The notes under the pieces are model-generated. The model ran no database searches, was not told the origin of the DNA, and was given only the letters and a program-made list of their open reading frames with translations. 64,000 nt of DNA, taken from NCBI RefSeq assembly GCF_004341825.1, contig NZ_SMAG01000001.1, positions 496,001-560,000 of the forward strand. Direction: 5' to 3'. The position numbers and the translations under genes were made by a program. This document shows, in pieces, positions 1-9,230 of the stretch (within the stretch, counting starts at the first letter, position 1; each line of letters begins with the position of its first letter). This DNA comes from Hazenella coriacea (lineage in GTDB: Bacteria; Bacillota; Bacilli; Thermoactinomycetales; Thermoactinomycetaceae).

Positions 1-794
1 TGGGGTTTCGAGTCCCAGAGACATTTCAAGTGGAGTCGATCGAAGAATTGAAGTTCTACCTCCAGCAACATGGGGAGGAGTCCAAGTGGGTGATCAAACC
101 TGTTTATTCACGATTCGCTTCGAAAATGTTTTTCGTGACTGATGTGAATGATCCTCTCCCTGACATCCCGATCTCTAAACAAGAACCGTGGCTGGTTCAA
201 GAATGGATTGAAGGATCTCAAATCTGTACCTATAGTCTCGCCAACCAAGGGATGATGACCGCACACACGGCTTATCGTACCACCTTCACAGCAGGAATCG
301 GCTCAAGTATTTGTTTTCGTCACAGTCATCATAATCATTTACAAAAAGAAGTGGAAAAGTGGATTCATCATTTTTCTTTTACAGGACAAATCGCTTTTGA
401 TTGGATTGAAACACCATCGGGAGAGCTCGTCCCCATTGAGTGCAACCCACGATTGACGAGCGGGATTCATCTCTTTTCTCCTGAAGATCGGATCGATTAT
501 GCTTTTGATCCCACATATGAGGGTAAAACGGTTATTCCACAACAGGATCGAAGACAGATGTTGGCTCTAGCCATGTACAGTTATGGGCTCTCTTCAATCC
601 GGTCATTTGTCCAGTTCAAAAACTGGTTGCGCACAGTTTGTTCATCCCAAGATGTACTATTTCGTTGGAAGGACCCCTTACCATCTTGGGGTCAACTCTC
701 TACTCTATTCTATTTTTGGAAACAAACTCGTAAGTTAGGAATCTCTATGCTCGAATCTTCAACCTATGATATTGAATGGAATGGTGATGAATGA
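1..794 (+). CDS. ATP-grasp family ligase (5' end outside window)
   Basis: The open frame runs in from the left edge (phase starts at base 3) and ends at the TGA at 792-794, so the N-terminus is missing. ATP-grasp features are visible: a lysine in WVIKPVYSRF, the EPWLVQEWIEG strand that holds adenine-contacting residues, and the metal-binding end LVPIECNPRLTSG with Glu and Asn. The family joins a carboxylate to an amine or thiol through an acyl phosphate. Its stop overlaps the next start by ATGA, so it is translationally coupled to the epimerase. The substrate is unknown. The start at base 30 (GTG) is only an internal codon, because readable coding sequence continues before it. Confidence 0.85.
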   Translation, partial: GFRVPETFQVESIEELKFYLQQHGEESKWVIKPVYSRFASKMFFVTDVNDPLPDIPISKQEPWLVQEWIEGSQICTYSLANQGMMTAHTAYRTTFTAGIGSSICFRHSHHNHLQKEVEKWIHHFSFTGQIAFDWIETPSGELVPIECNPRLTSGIHLFSPEDRIDYAFDPTYEGKTVIPQQDRRQMLALAMYSYGLSSIRSFVQFKNWLRTVCSSQDVLFRWKDPLPSWGQLSTLFYFWKQTRKLGISMLESSTYDIEWNGDE

Positions 795-1780
795 AAGCAC
801 TCGTTACAGGAACTACTGGTTTTTTAGGTTATGCCTTAGCCACTCGCCTCCACCAAATGGGCTGGCAGGTGACAGCCACAGGAAGAAATCAATCTATTGG
901 AGAGGAACTTGTTCAACAGGGGATTTCATTTGTTCCCGCTGACCTGAATGATCAGCCATCTGTCATGAATCTCTGTCAGGGGCAAGAGGTTGTTTTTCAC
1001 TGTGCGGCTTTATCTTCTCCATGGGGACCTTATCAGCGATTCTATGAAGCGAATGTACTAGGAACTCGCCACATTATTCAGGGCTGTCAAGAACAACAAG
1101 TGAAGCGGTTAGTACATGTGTCGACACCTAGTATTTATTTTCGTTTTAAAGATCAATTAAATATTTCTGAACAGGATCCTTTACCTGCACAAAAAGTAAA
1201 TGCATATGCTGAAACCAAGTGGCTTGCCGAACAAGAAATGGATCAAGCTTTTCAAGATGGCTTATCTGTGGTAACCATTCGCCCACGTGCCTTATTTGGT
1301 CCCCGAGATCAAGCAATTATTCCACGATTGCTCAAGGCCAATGAACAACGATTTATCCCATTGATCAACGGAGGTCAAGTGTGGTTGGATGTCACATATG
1401 TAGAAAATGTCGTAGATGCTTGTCTACTTTGTGTAGAGTCTCCCACATCCACCTTAGGCAAAAAATATAATATTACCAATGGGGAACCGATGCTCTTGAT
1501 TGAGCTTCTAGAGAAAGTCTTTGCTCAGCTAGATCAACCCATGCGAACCAAAAAGATTTCTTTTCCAACCGCTTATCGCTTAGCATCTATGTTAGAATTT
1601 CTAGCTAAAACTATTGGTTTCGGAAAAGAGCCGACATTAACTAAATACACAGTTGGTTTACTTGGAATGAGTCAAACCCTAGATATTTCTGCGGCGAAAA
1701 CTGAATTAGGCTACCAGCCACGGATTAGCATCGAGGAAGGATTAGAAGAATTTATTCGTTGGTGGAGGACGCAATCATGA
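791..1780 (+). CDS. NAD(P)-dependent epimerase/dehydratase (extended SDR, 3-beta-HSD-like)
   Basis: A 329-residue extended short-chain dehydrogenase. The N-terminal Rossmann motif TGTTGFLG (residues about 6-13) binds NAD(P), and the catalytic Tyr-x3-Lys is in NAYAETKWLAE near residue 140. Length and the CAALSSPWGPY segment suit the 3-beta-hydroxysteroid dehydrogenase/OleD-like branch, which oxidises or reduces a secondary alcohol. It overlaps the ATP-grasp stop (ATGA at 791-794) and the MBL gene start (ATGA at 1777-1780), so the genes are a coupled operon. The exact substrate cannot be read from sequence. Confidence 0.85.
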   Translation: MKALVTGTTGFLGYALATRLHQMGWQVTATGRNQSIGEELVQQGISFVPADLNDQPSVMNLCQGQEVVFHCAALSSPWGPYQRFYEANVLGTRHIIQGCQEQQVKRLVHVSTPSIYFRFKDQLNISEQDPLPAQKVNAYAETKWLAEQEMDQAFQDGLSVVTIRPRALFGPRDQAIIPRLLKANEQRFIPLINGGQVWLDVTYVENVVDACLLCVESPTSTLGKKYNITNGEPMLLIELLEKVFAQLDQPMRTKKISFPTAYRLASMLEFLAKTIGFGKEPTLTKYTVGLLGMSQTLDISAAKTELGYQPRISIEEGLEEFIRWWRTQS

Positions 1781-2625
1781 AACCTGTAACATGGCATCTT
1801 TTATATGGTGGAGCTTGTACCCATCCTGAAAAAGTAGTCAATCCAACAAGTTCATTTAAAAACAGAGTATTTCCCGCACTTTTTGCCTTGATTGAGCATC
1901 CTGACTATGGTCCCGTTTTATTCGATACAGGTTATGCATCGCGATTTTTTACAGAAACAAATCCTTTTCCTTATCGAATCTATCGGATGATCACCCCTGT
2001 GATGGTTCAGCCTGAAGATGAAGCCGTTCAGCAAGTGAAACAATTGGGATATCAACCTGAAGAGATCAAATGGATCATCCTATCCCATTTACATGCAGAT
2101 CATATTGCAGGGGTTCGTGACTTTCCACAAGCGCAAATTTTATGCACATCCCGTGCTTGGAATTCGGTGAAAAATAAAAGTGGGATCGCTGCCTTAAAAA
2201 AAGGAATGGTTCCACAGTTATTACCCGATAACTTTTCTGAACGTCTTTTATGGATAGATAATTGTGCAACCTTGTCTCAGCCCTTTACTCCTTTTGAGAT
2301 CGGATACGATCTTTTTGGAGATCAATCACTCATTGCTGTTGATCTTCCTGGACATGCAGCGGGGCAAATCGGTCTTTTTTTACAAAATCAACAAGGAAAA
2401 ATAACTTTTCTTGCGGCTGATAGCTGTTGGACGAGTCAAGCCTATCAAGAATTGATGTTTCCACATCGGATTGCTAATCTAATTAATGATGATCCACAAG
2501 CTTACCAAACGAGCTTAACCCAAGTTCATCAACTATCCAAACATCATCCCGACATCGAAATTATTCCCTCTCATTGTTTAGAAACTTGGACAACTTATCG
2601 GGAAATGCAGGAGAAAACCAAATGA
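1777..2625 (+). CDS. MBL-fold metallo-hydrolase
   Basis: A metallo-beta-lactamase fold hydrolase of about 282 residues. The di-metal motif is LSHLHADHIAG (HxHxDH), with further ligands in LPGHAAGQIG and IPSHC. I chose the ATG at 1777 because GGTGGAGG lies 8 bases upstream and the ATGA overlap matches the pattern of the neighbouring junctions; a TTG 18 bases upstream lacks an SD. The family includes lactonases, thioesterases and RNases; no export signal is seen, so it is cytosolic. In this operon it may hydrolyse an ester or thioester made by the adenylating enzyme, which is inference. Confidence 0.85.
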   Translation: MKPVTWHLLYGGACTHPEKVVNPTSSFKNRVFPALFALIEHPDYGPVLFDTGYASRFFTETNPFPYRIYRMITPVMVQPEDEAVQQVKQLGYQPEEIKWIILSHLHADHIAGVRDFPQAQILCTSRAWNSVKNKSGIAALKKGMVPQLLPDNFSERLLWIDNCATLSQPFTPFEIGYDLFGDQSLIAVDLPGHAAGQIGLFLQNQQGKITFLAADSCWTSQAYQELMFPHRIANLINDDPQAYQTSLTQVHQLSKHHPDIEIIPSHCLETWTTYREMQEKTK

Positions 2626-3947
2626 TACAAGCGATCTTTACTACATTAAATCAATATATAAAAACCAAATGGGGTCGCTCCTTCTCATCGAGGGAGGAGC
2701 TAGAACATTGGCAAGATCAACAAGTACACAAGCATTTAAAATGGATCATTCCTCGTTCTCCTTTTTATCAACAATACATTGGAAATCGTCCCCTTAGTGA
2801 ATGGAGGAGTTTCCCAACGATCGATAAAAAGATCATGATGGATCATTTTGACACATTTAATCTTGCTGGGCTACATAAAGAAGAAGCATATCGTGTAGCC
2901 CTTCAAGCGGAAGAGTCGCGTGATTTTAGTCCTACCATCGGAAAGTATACGATCGGTTTATCATCAGGAACCTCTGGACACCGTGGGCTTTTTGTCGTAA
3001 GTGATCAAGAACGTTTTCGTTGGGCGGGTTATGTGATTGCTAAATTACTTCCTAGGTCTTTGTTGTCCACCCATCGGATTGCTTTTTTCTTAAGAGCCAA
3101 TAGCAACCTTTATACAAGTGTGGAGCGAGGAAATATCCAGTTCTGCTTTTTTGATCTGATGTTGCCTCCTGAAGAGCATGTAGAACGTCTACAACTTTTT
3201 CAGCCTACACTATTAGTAGCACCGCCTTCGATGCTACGTTATTTGGCTGATCAACAGTTGCAAAATCAGCTTGCAATCCAACCACAGAAAATCATCTCTG
3301 TTGCTGAAGTGTTAGACCCCCTTGATCAAACTGTCATGACAGAAGCTTTTGGACAGGTGATCCATCAAGTCTATCAATGTACAGAAGGCTTACTAGCCAC
3401 CACCTGTGAGCATGGGACCCTACATATCAACGAAGATTTACTGGTGGTACAAAAAGAATATTTGGATGAGGAGAAACGAAAATTCTCCCCCATCCTTACA
3501 GACTTTTCACGAATCACCCAACCAATCATCCGTTACCGCCTCAATGATATTTTAACGGAGCGATCGGCACCTTGTCCCTGTGGTTCCATCCATCTGGCAC
3601 TTGAGCAGATTGAAGGACGTTGTGATGATCTCTTTTATTTCTTATCGACTGATGGGTCAAAGCAGGTGCCAATTTTCCCTGATTTTATCCGCCGTGCTAT
3701 TATTACGGTCGATGCAGAGATTGAAGAATACAAAGTAATCCAGATCGGATCTCAACAGATTGAAATTGCGATCAAAACTGAGGAACATGTCGAAGAACAA
3801 GCCAAACAGCTAATTATTCAATCCTTCGATCGCATGACACAAGAAATGAATGTGCAAATGCCTACACTTCAATTTGTGCCTTATCAATACACACCTGGAA
3901 CGACTAAATTACGCCGAGTCGAACAAAAGTGGAAACCACACTCTTGA
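2622..3947 (+). CDS. F390-synthetase/PaaK-like adenylate-forming enzyme
   Basis: A 441-residue member of the phenylacetate-CoA ligase/CapK/F390-synthetase branch of adenylating enzymes. The phosphate-binding loop is LSSGTSGHRG (residue about 113), with SVAEVLD, VYQCTEG and the C-terminal IIRYRLNDI hinge following. A short CPCG pair (SAPCPCGS) is typical of this branch. These enzymes activate a carboxylate as acyl-AMP. The start at 2622 gives an ATGA overlap with the MBL gene and an SD (GCAGGAG) 8 bases upstream; a TTG 48 bases earlier is less likely. It is the probable activating step of the operon; the acid substrate is unknown. Confidence 0.85.
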   Translation: MIQAIFTTLNQYIKTKWGRSFSSREELEHWQDQQVHKHLKWIIPRSPFYQQYIGNRPLSEWRSFPTIDKKIMMDHFDTFNLAGLHKEEAYRVALQAEESRDFSPTIGKYTIGLSSGTSGHRGLFVVSDQERFRWAGYVIAKLLPRSLLSTHRIAFFLRANSNLYTSVERGNIQFCFFDLMLPPEEHVERLQLFQPTLLVAPPSMLRYLADQQLQNQLAIQPQKIISVAEVLDPLDQTVMTEAFGQVIHQVYQCTEGLLATTCEHGTLHINEDLLVVQKEYLDEEKRKFSPILTDFSRITQPIIRYRLNDILTERSAPCPCGSIHLALEQIEGRCDDLFYFLSTDGSKQVPIFPDFIRRAIITVDAEIEEYKVIQIGSQQIEIAIKTEEHVEEQAKQLIIQSFDRMTQEMNVQMPTLQFVPYQYTPGTTKLRRVEQKWKPHS

Positions 3948-3961
3948 AGTGGAGGAACTGA

Positions 3962-5113
3962 ATGATGAACAACGTCCAACTTTATGATGCTACACAGCTT
4001 CATCAGCTGGATTGGCCAGAAGATATAGATGGTCAATACGCCCGAGCATACCTGACCCCTCTGATGACAGAGGGGACTCAAACCTATATCAATAATGTCA
4101 ATACCCAGCTATTAGCTCTTCAGCTTCACTCTAAGGTAATGCCTGTCACTGTAAACCAAGCTGAATATGACAATTCCTATGTTTGTTCGCCCATTACACA
4201 CTACATTACCTACGCGATCGAAGAGCTTTACAATCTAAAAAAGCCCCGATTAGAAGGAATCCTGAAAAGAGTATTACAATCTTTAGAGATGATTCTCCGC
4301 TGGGGGCAAATGAACAAGGTCCTGATTGTCAACAATTGGCTTCTTTCTACCAATCTCTATCTACCACTTTCAGAACAAGAGATTCATACGATTATTGAGA
4401 CTTTAACAAAATCCTATCCAAATCATGCGATCTGCTTTCGATCCATTAGCTCTTATCCGGTCTCATTACAGGATCATTTTATTACAAATGGATTTCTACC
4501 CATTCCCAGCCGTCAGGTCTATCTCTACTACCCAAACCAATTTCAGAAAATTGCCAGCAAAAAAAGATGGATTCTAAAAAAGGATTTAAAGTTTCTAGCC
4601 CAATCTGACTATGAAGTCCTTCATCCAGAACAGATTACTGCCAAAGATATCCCACGCTTCGTTGACCTATATAACCAACTGTATCTCGACAAATATTCAA
4701 AACATAACCCTCAATTTAATGAACGATTTATTTCTTTGGCACTCAAACATCGCTTATTACACCTACGTGCTTTTCGTAAAGAGGGAAAAATCGATGCTGT
4801 ACTTGGCTATTTCGTTCGTCATCAGGCTATGACCACACCTGTTTTCGGTTACGATACCCAGGTTCCTTTACAAGCTGGACTTTACCGACTCTTATCGGCT
4901 CAACTCATTCGTGAATCACATCAGTCTGGAAATCTGCTACATCAAAGTTCGGGAGCCGCTGAATTTAAACGTTGTCGTGGTGCAATACCTCATTTGGAAT
5001 ATACGATGGCTTATGTGAACCATCTTCCACGAGATCGACAATTCATTTGGAAACTCCTTCATCGCATCCTACATCAGATCGCCGTTCCGCTTCTTGAAAA
5101 ACATAAGTTATAA
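3962..5113 (+). CDS. GNAT/FemAB-like acyltransferase, last gene of the cassette
   Basis: A 383-residue protein with no signal peptide. The C-terminal part (about residues 220-350) has the look of an acetyltransferase fold: LLHLRAFRKEG, IDAVLGYFV and a final block around SSGAAEFKRCRG, as in FemAB-like or GNAT proteins of similar gene clusters. The N-terminal half is not recognised. GGAGG at 3951-3955 lies 6 bases before the ATG at 3962 (or 9 before the ATG at 3965). It follows the adenylating enzyme by 14 bases and is ended by a terminator, so it closes the operon. It could transfer the activated acyl group; that is inference. Confidence 0.6.
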   Translation: MMNNVQLYDATQLHQLDWPEDIDGQYARAYLTPLMTEGTQTYINNVNTQLLALQLHSKVMPVTVNQAEYDNSYVCSPITHYITYAIEELYNLKKPRLEGILKRVLQSLEMILRWGQMNKVLIVNNWLLSTNLYLPLSEQEIHTIIETLTKSYPNHAICFRSISSYPVSLQDHFITNGFLPIPSRQVYLYYPNQFQKIASKKRWILKKDLKFLAQSDYEVLHPEQITAKDIPRFVDLYNQLYLDKYSKHNPQFNERFISLALKHRLLHLRAFRKEGKIDAVLGYFVRHQAMTTPVFGYDTQVPLQAGLYRLLSAQLIRESHQSGNLLHQSSGAAEFKRCRGAIPHLEYTMAYVNHLPRDRQFIWKLLHRILHQIAVPLLEKHKL

Positions 5114-5115
5114 GA

Positions 5116-5152
5116 AAAAACCCCCATAAAAAAGGAGGTTTTTGGCTTTTTA
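5116..5152 (+). terminator. Rho-independent terminator of the left-edge operon
   Basis: Stem AAAAACC-CCC / GG-GGTTTTT with an A-rich loop, followed by TTTTT and a second T-run, directly after the stop at 5113. Confidence 0.75.
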
Positions 5153-5220
5153 ATGAAAATGTATTAATGAGTGAGATTGTCCGTAGTGTTCATTGTAAAA
5201 AGGATTTAGGGGGAATCACC

Positions 5221-5412
5221 GTGTTAACTAGAAAAAAACGTCAAGATTTCAGCGAAGATGCCTTTATGTCCTATAATTTTTGGTTAACCAACGAAGAAGT
5301 CCGGCAAATCGAGGAAATGGCTCTTAAGCATCAAGTCCAGCCTGCTGCTGTTGTGCAAAAAATTGTGAAGCATGCACTGAACCAACTCCGAGATCAAGAA
5401 GCAAATTTTTAG
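5221..5412 (+). CDS. Small helical protein of unknown function
   Basis: A 63-residue product if started at the GTG at 5221, which has AGGGGG 7 bases upstream. An upstream ATG at 5167 lacks an SD and lies close to the previous terminator. The protein is charged at the N-terminus (LTRKKRQD), then has LTNEEVRQIEEMAL and VVQKIVKHALNQL, two amphipathic helices separated by a short turn. This could be a small DNA-binding or coiled protein, but I recognise no family. It is monocistronic. Confidence 0.6.
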   Translation: MLTRKKRQDFSEDAFMSYNFWLTNEEVRQIEEMALKHQVQPAAVVQKIVKHALNQLRDQEANF

Positions 5413-5452
5413 CGATCATTTATTTTTTATTAACAAGCTGATTCATGTATCC

Positions 5453-5502
5453 CTTAGAAGTTAGGAGCCGGTTTTCAGAACGAAAATCGTGCTCCAGATC
5501 TA
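5453..5502 (-). repeat. Decayed copy (3' part) of intergenic repeat family 1
   Basis: Read on the minus strand this matches the 3' end of the repeat seen at 8990-9108: a small ATTTTC/GAAAA hairpin followed by GGCTCCTAACTT, compared with GACTCCTAACTT in that copy. It also contains an imperfect extended inverted repeat (CTTAGA...TCTAAG flanking GGAGC...GCTCC). Confidence 0.45.
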
Positions 5503-5589
5503 AGCTCTTTGTTAATATAGGAGCCAAAGGTTTTATAACTCAACTTGAGCACATGAACTCGAATGATATAGAAATCATTTTTAATTAAC

Positions 5590-6582
5590 CTAATACAATA
5601 AATCAATAAACTCCTCTTTACTCACATTACCAAAGTAATGTTTGACATCCACATCGGCCAATGCTTGTCCAATCGCCTCACGATCATATCGAACACCGGA
5701 TAGACGGTTTTCGATATCGATGACATCTCCAACTCCAAAGAAGTCACCATAGATTTTACAAGACTGGATCACCCCTTTTTCTCCTACATAGAGACGTACA
5801 TCAATCGATCCAATTGGAAAGCGCTTACTTTGTTGTAGATTAAACTCAGGAGATTCTCCGAAATTCCAATCCCAATTTTGATAACGCTCCTCAGAAATCT
5901 GGTGAATTTTTTCCCAATCCCCCTCTGTTAATACATACTCTGGAATCGGTTGTTGACCTTCAAAAATATGTGTGAGAAGAACCTGTCTAAATTGCTGAAT
6001 GTCCATCGGTTCTTTTAAATAATCCGTAATATTAGCCACCCGGCTACGAACCGATTTAATTCCTTTAGACTGAATTTTTTCTTGTTTTACATTAAGGGCT
6101 TCTGCGACATGATCCAACTGAACATCAAACATCAGTGTCCCGTGACTAAACATCCGCCCACGAGTTGAGAATTGAGCATTACCCGAAATCTTTTTACCAT
6201 CTACTAAAATATCGTTTCTCCCGCTTAGTTCTGCTTGAACCCCTAACTTCTGTAATGCTTGGATCACTGGCTCAGTAAACTTACGAAAGTTAGCAAAGCT
6301 TTTCCCATCATCTTTAGTGATAAAACTAAAGTTAAGATTACCTAAATCATGATAAACAGCGCCCCCACCAGAAAGCCGACGAACCACATGGATCTCCTTT
6401 TCACGGACGACATCTACATGAATCTCTTCAACTGTATTTTGGTGTTTTCCAATAATAATCGAAGGTTCATTAATATAAAACAGCAAGTATGTCTCATCTA
6501 TATTTAGATGCTTTAACGCATACTCCTCAATCGCTAAGTTTATGCGTGGATCCGTTATATTCTGATTATCAATAAATAACAT
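5590..6582 (-). CDS. lplJ: Lipoate-protein ligase (LplJ/LplA type)
   Basis: A 330-residue lipoate-protein ligase, which adenylates free lipoate and transfers it to E2 or GcvH lipoyl domains. The BPL/LplA catalytic domain shows RRLSGGGAVYHD at about residues 68-79 and the lysine motif VDGKKISGNAQ at about 147-157. The C-terminal accessory domain (about 245-330) is present, and the length equals B. subtilis LplJ. SD AGGAGGAG lies 6 bases before the ATG. It is transcribed divergently from recQ. Confidence 0.92.
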   Translation of the reverse strand: MLFIDNQNITDPRINLAIEEYALKHLNIDETYLLFYINEPSIIIGKHQNTVEEIHVDVVREKEIHVVRRLSGGGAVYHDLGNLNFSFITKDDGKSFANFRKFTEPVIQALQKLGVQAELSGRNDILVDGKKISGNAQFSTRGRMFSHGTLMFDVQLDHVAEALNVKQEKIQSKGIKSVRSRVANITDYLKEPMDIQQFRQVLLTHIFEGQQPIPEYVLTEGDWEKIHQISEERYQNWDWNFGESPEFNLQQSKRFPIGSIDVRLYVGEKGVIQSCKIYGDFFGVGDVIDIENRLSGVRYDREAIGQALADVDVKHYFGNVSKEEFIDLLY

Positions 6583-6706
6583 AGAGACTCCTCCTTATCA
6601 ACTTTGCTCCCCTATTGTAGATGAAAATGTGAAAAATAACATCCCCACTTCGATCTATGTTCGTGTATCATAGGAGAAAGACATAGAACGGAAGAAAAAG
6701 GGGGAA

Positions 6707-8863
6707 ATGACATTGTCATTGAAACACGCCGAAGATCTATTACAATCACACTTCGGTTTTTCTTCGTTTCGACTCGGACAACGTCAAATCGTTGAAAGTA
6801 TTCTAAATGGTCATCATACATTAGGCATTATGCCCACAGGGGGCGGGAAATCAATCTGTTATCAGATTCCAGCATTGATGTTACCTGGTGTGACAATCGT
6901 CATCTCTCCGCTCATCTCTTTGATGAAAGACCAAGTAGATGGACTCCAACAGATTGGGATTCCTGCTACTTTTATCAATTCTTCACTTACATCACAGGAG
7001 ATTCATCAACGGATTCAAGAGACGGTAGATGGTAAATATAAACTGCTTTATTTGGCTCCAGAACGCATCGATTCTGAGCATTTTCAAGGAATATTTGAGC
7101 GATTACCTGTTTATCTGGTAACCATTGACGAAGCTCATTGTATCTCTCAATGGGGACATGATTTTCGCCCCAGTTATCGGTCCATGGTACAAAAAATTCG
7201 TCAATTACCACGAAAACCAATCATCGCCTCTTTGACCGCTACGGCAACCCCAGCGGTCAAAGAGGATATCGCTCATTTGCTAGGAATCTCTGATCATCAT
7301 ATATTTACCAGTAAGCTGCAACGTGCAAATCTATCTTTTTCTGTGCAACATGAAGTAGATAAAGCTACCTTTATTGAATCGTATCTAAGAAGCCATCCAG
7401 GTCAAACTGGCATTATCTACTGCTCCACTCGCAAAGACGTAGAAAAGATCCATGAATTTCTTGTTCACAAAGGATTTTCCGCAGCCGCCTATCATGCCGG
7501 TTTGAGTGATCAAGATCGAATTCGTGCCCAAGAACAATTTTCCTATGATCAAATTCAGACCATCGTGGCGACCAATGCATTTGGAATGGGAATCGATAAA
7601 TCAAATGTTCGTTTTGTTATCCATTTTAATCTGCCGAAAAACCTTGAATCCTACTACCAAGAAGCTGGACGTGCGGGGCGAGATGGGGACGAAAGTGAGT
7701 GTATTCTGCTTTATAGTCCTGAAGATATCCAGACTCCCCGATTCCTCATCCAGCAATCCGAGTTGCCACCTGATCTAAAAAAGCTAGAATTTCATAAGCT
7801 ACAAGAAATGAAAAATTATTGTTACACCCAACAATGTCTACAAAAGACGATTGTCCAATATTTTGGTGACGACCATGACTTTTCGTGTGGGAAATGTAGT
7901 AATTGTCTCCAACTAGATCAAGAGCGAACAGAGATTGATGCCACCGTCGATGCCCAGAAGATTTTTTCCTGTATCAAGAGAATGAAAGAACGATTTGGCT
8001 TAACCACTGTAGTAAAAGTATTACGAGGATCTAATAGTAAACGACTGCTTCAATGGAAACTCGATCAGCTTTCTACTTACGGAATTATGAAGGATAAATC
8101 GGAGAAAGAGATCCTTGCCCTGAGTCAGTGGCTCGCAGCTGAAGGGTACATCGCCATCGTCCTCTCTGACCAATCTCGTCCACTGGCAACCCTTACAGCT
8201 AAAGCTGTGGAGGTACTTAAAGGAGAACGACGAGTTACATACCAACAACGATCCGTACTGGAATCCTTACCAACCACCTCAAAAATCAATGAACTATTTG
8301 AGGAGCTTCGCCTTGTACGTCGCACGCTATCGGAACAAGAACAACTTCCTCCTTACATGATTTTTCAGGATAGTACATTGAAAGAAATGAGTAGAAAGTT
8401 ACCAGTTGATTCACATTCCTTTCTACAAATCACAGGTGTTGGAGAGAAAAAATACCAAAAATATGGCGACGCCTTTATACAAGTAATCCGTACGTATGTA
8501 GAAAATCATCAACTTCAACCTGTTCATGAGTTATCTACAACACCAACCACCAACGATAAAGAACCGAGTCATCTCACCACATTTCACATGTATGAGGAAG
8601 GAAAATCAATCGAAGAGATTGCAGAAGTACGTAGTTTACACCGTGCAACCATTGAAGATCATCTGTTCCGTTGTGGAATGGAAGGGTTTGCAATTAATTG
8701 GGATTTATTTATCCCGAAGGAATATGAGGCATTAATCATCCAAAAAATCGAGGCATTAGGGGCACACAAATTACGCCCACTCAAGGAAGAATTACCTGAT
8801 GAAGTAGATTATATGGCGATCAAAGCTGTGATTGCTAAACGTGAGTTGGTCACCTCAAACTAA
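6707..8863 (+). CDS. recQ: ATP-dependent DNA helicase RecQ with C-terminal HTH domain
   Basis: A 718-residue superfamily 2 helicase that unwinds DNA 3'-5' in recombination and repair. Visible are Walker A MPTGGGKS (residues 42-49), the box IDEAHCISQWGHDFRP (about 142), motif VI QEAGRAGRDG, the RecQ-Ct zinc cluster (CYTQQC ... CGKCSNC, about 370-400), an HRDC domain around ITGVGEKKYQKYG (about 570) and a C-terminal helix-turn-helix extension. It is about 110 residues longer than E. coli RecQ because of that extension. The GGGGG SD is only 2 bases from the ATG at 6707, so the in-frame TTG at 6713 (8-base spacing) may be the real start. Confidence 0.93.
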   Translation: MTLSLKHAEDLLQSHFGFSSFRLGQRQIVESILNGHHTLGIMPTGGGKSICYQIPALMLPGVTIVISPLISLMKDQVDGLQQIGIPATFINSSLTSQEIHQRIQETVDGKYKLLYLAPERIDSEHFQGIFERLPVYLVTIDEAHCISQWGHDFRPSYRSMVQKIRQLPRKPIIASLTATATPAVKEDIAHLLGISDHHIFTSKLQRANLSFSVQHEVDKATFIESYLRSHPGQTGIIYCSTRKDVEKIHEFLVHKGFSAAAYHAGLSDQDRIRAQEQFSYDQIQTIVATNAFGMGIDKSNVRFVIHFNLPKNLESYYQEAGRAGRDGDESECILLYSPEDIQTPRFLIQQSELPPDLKKLEFHKLQEMKNYCYTQQCLQKTIVQYFGDDHDFSCGKCSNCLQLDQERTEIDATVDAQKIFSCIKRMKERFGLTTVVKVLRGSNSKRLLQWKLDQLSTYGIMKDKSEKEILALSQWLAAEGYIAIVLSDQSRPLATLTAKAVEVLKGERRVTYQQRSVLESLPTTSKINELFEELRLVRRTLSEQEQLPPYMIFQDSTLKEMSRKLPVDSHSFLQITGVGEKKYQKYGDAFIQVIRTYVENHQLQPVHELSTTPTTNDKEPSHLTTFHMYEEGKSIEEIAEVRSLHRATIEDHLFRCGMEGFAINWDLFIPKEYEALIIQKIEALGAHKLRPLKEELPDEVDYMAIKAVIAKRELVTSN

Positions 8864-8873
8864 TCAACTAACT

Positions 8874-8918
8874 CATAGACTCCTAGCTGGATCATTCACT
8901 TTTAGCTAGGAGTCTATG
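8874..8918 (+). terminator. Perfect 15-bp inverted repeat after recQ, probable terminator
   Basis: CATAGACTCCTAGCT at 8874-8888 pairs perfectly with 8904-8918. There is no strong T-run after it, so it may be an RNA-stability hairpin or a weak terminator. A second small inverted repeat (AGACTCT / AGAGTCT) follows at 8932-8961. Confidence 0.5.
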
Positions 8919-8989
8919 ATTCCACACAAAAAGACTCTGTTCCATTCCTCAATGAGAGTCTGAGGAAGAACTCTTTTTAAGCACACATG

Positions 8990-9108
8990 AAGTTCGCTCC
9001 ACCCTTCGATTCCTGGAGGTGGCAAAAGGTAGAAGAAGCTCAATGAAGGGTTCTGCTAAGTGAAGACACAAAGTCATTTCAGAAGAAATACCGACTCCTA
9101 ACTTATAG
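8990..9108 (+). repeat. Intergenic repeat family 1, copy A
   Basis: The 367-base gap between recQ and rnz holds this copy. Order of blocks: CGCTCCACCCTTCGAT, GGAGGTGGCAAAAG, CTCAATGAAGGGTTCTGCTAAGTG, ACACAAAGTCATTTC, GACTCCTAACTTATAG. The same blocks in the same order occur at 14519-14660, 61367-61500 and, inverted, at 23300-23451. Confidence 0.7.
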
Positions 9109-9230
9109 TAAATCAACACTACTGAAAAACTATATAAAATCGATATGAGTAAAACAACACAATCATGTAACTGGATCTAATCAATCAATGATTAAAACAA
9201 CTCATCTCAGAAAGAAAAGGAATGCATAAC

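Noticed and set aside
2574-2621. Upstream TTG start for the adenylating enzyme
   Set aside because: No SD, and it would overlap the MBL gene by 52 bases, whereas ATG 2622 gives the ATGA overlap used at the two preceding junctions.
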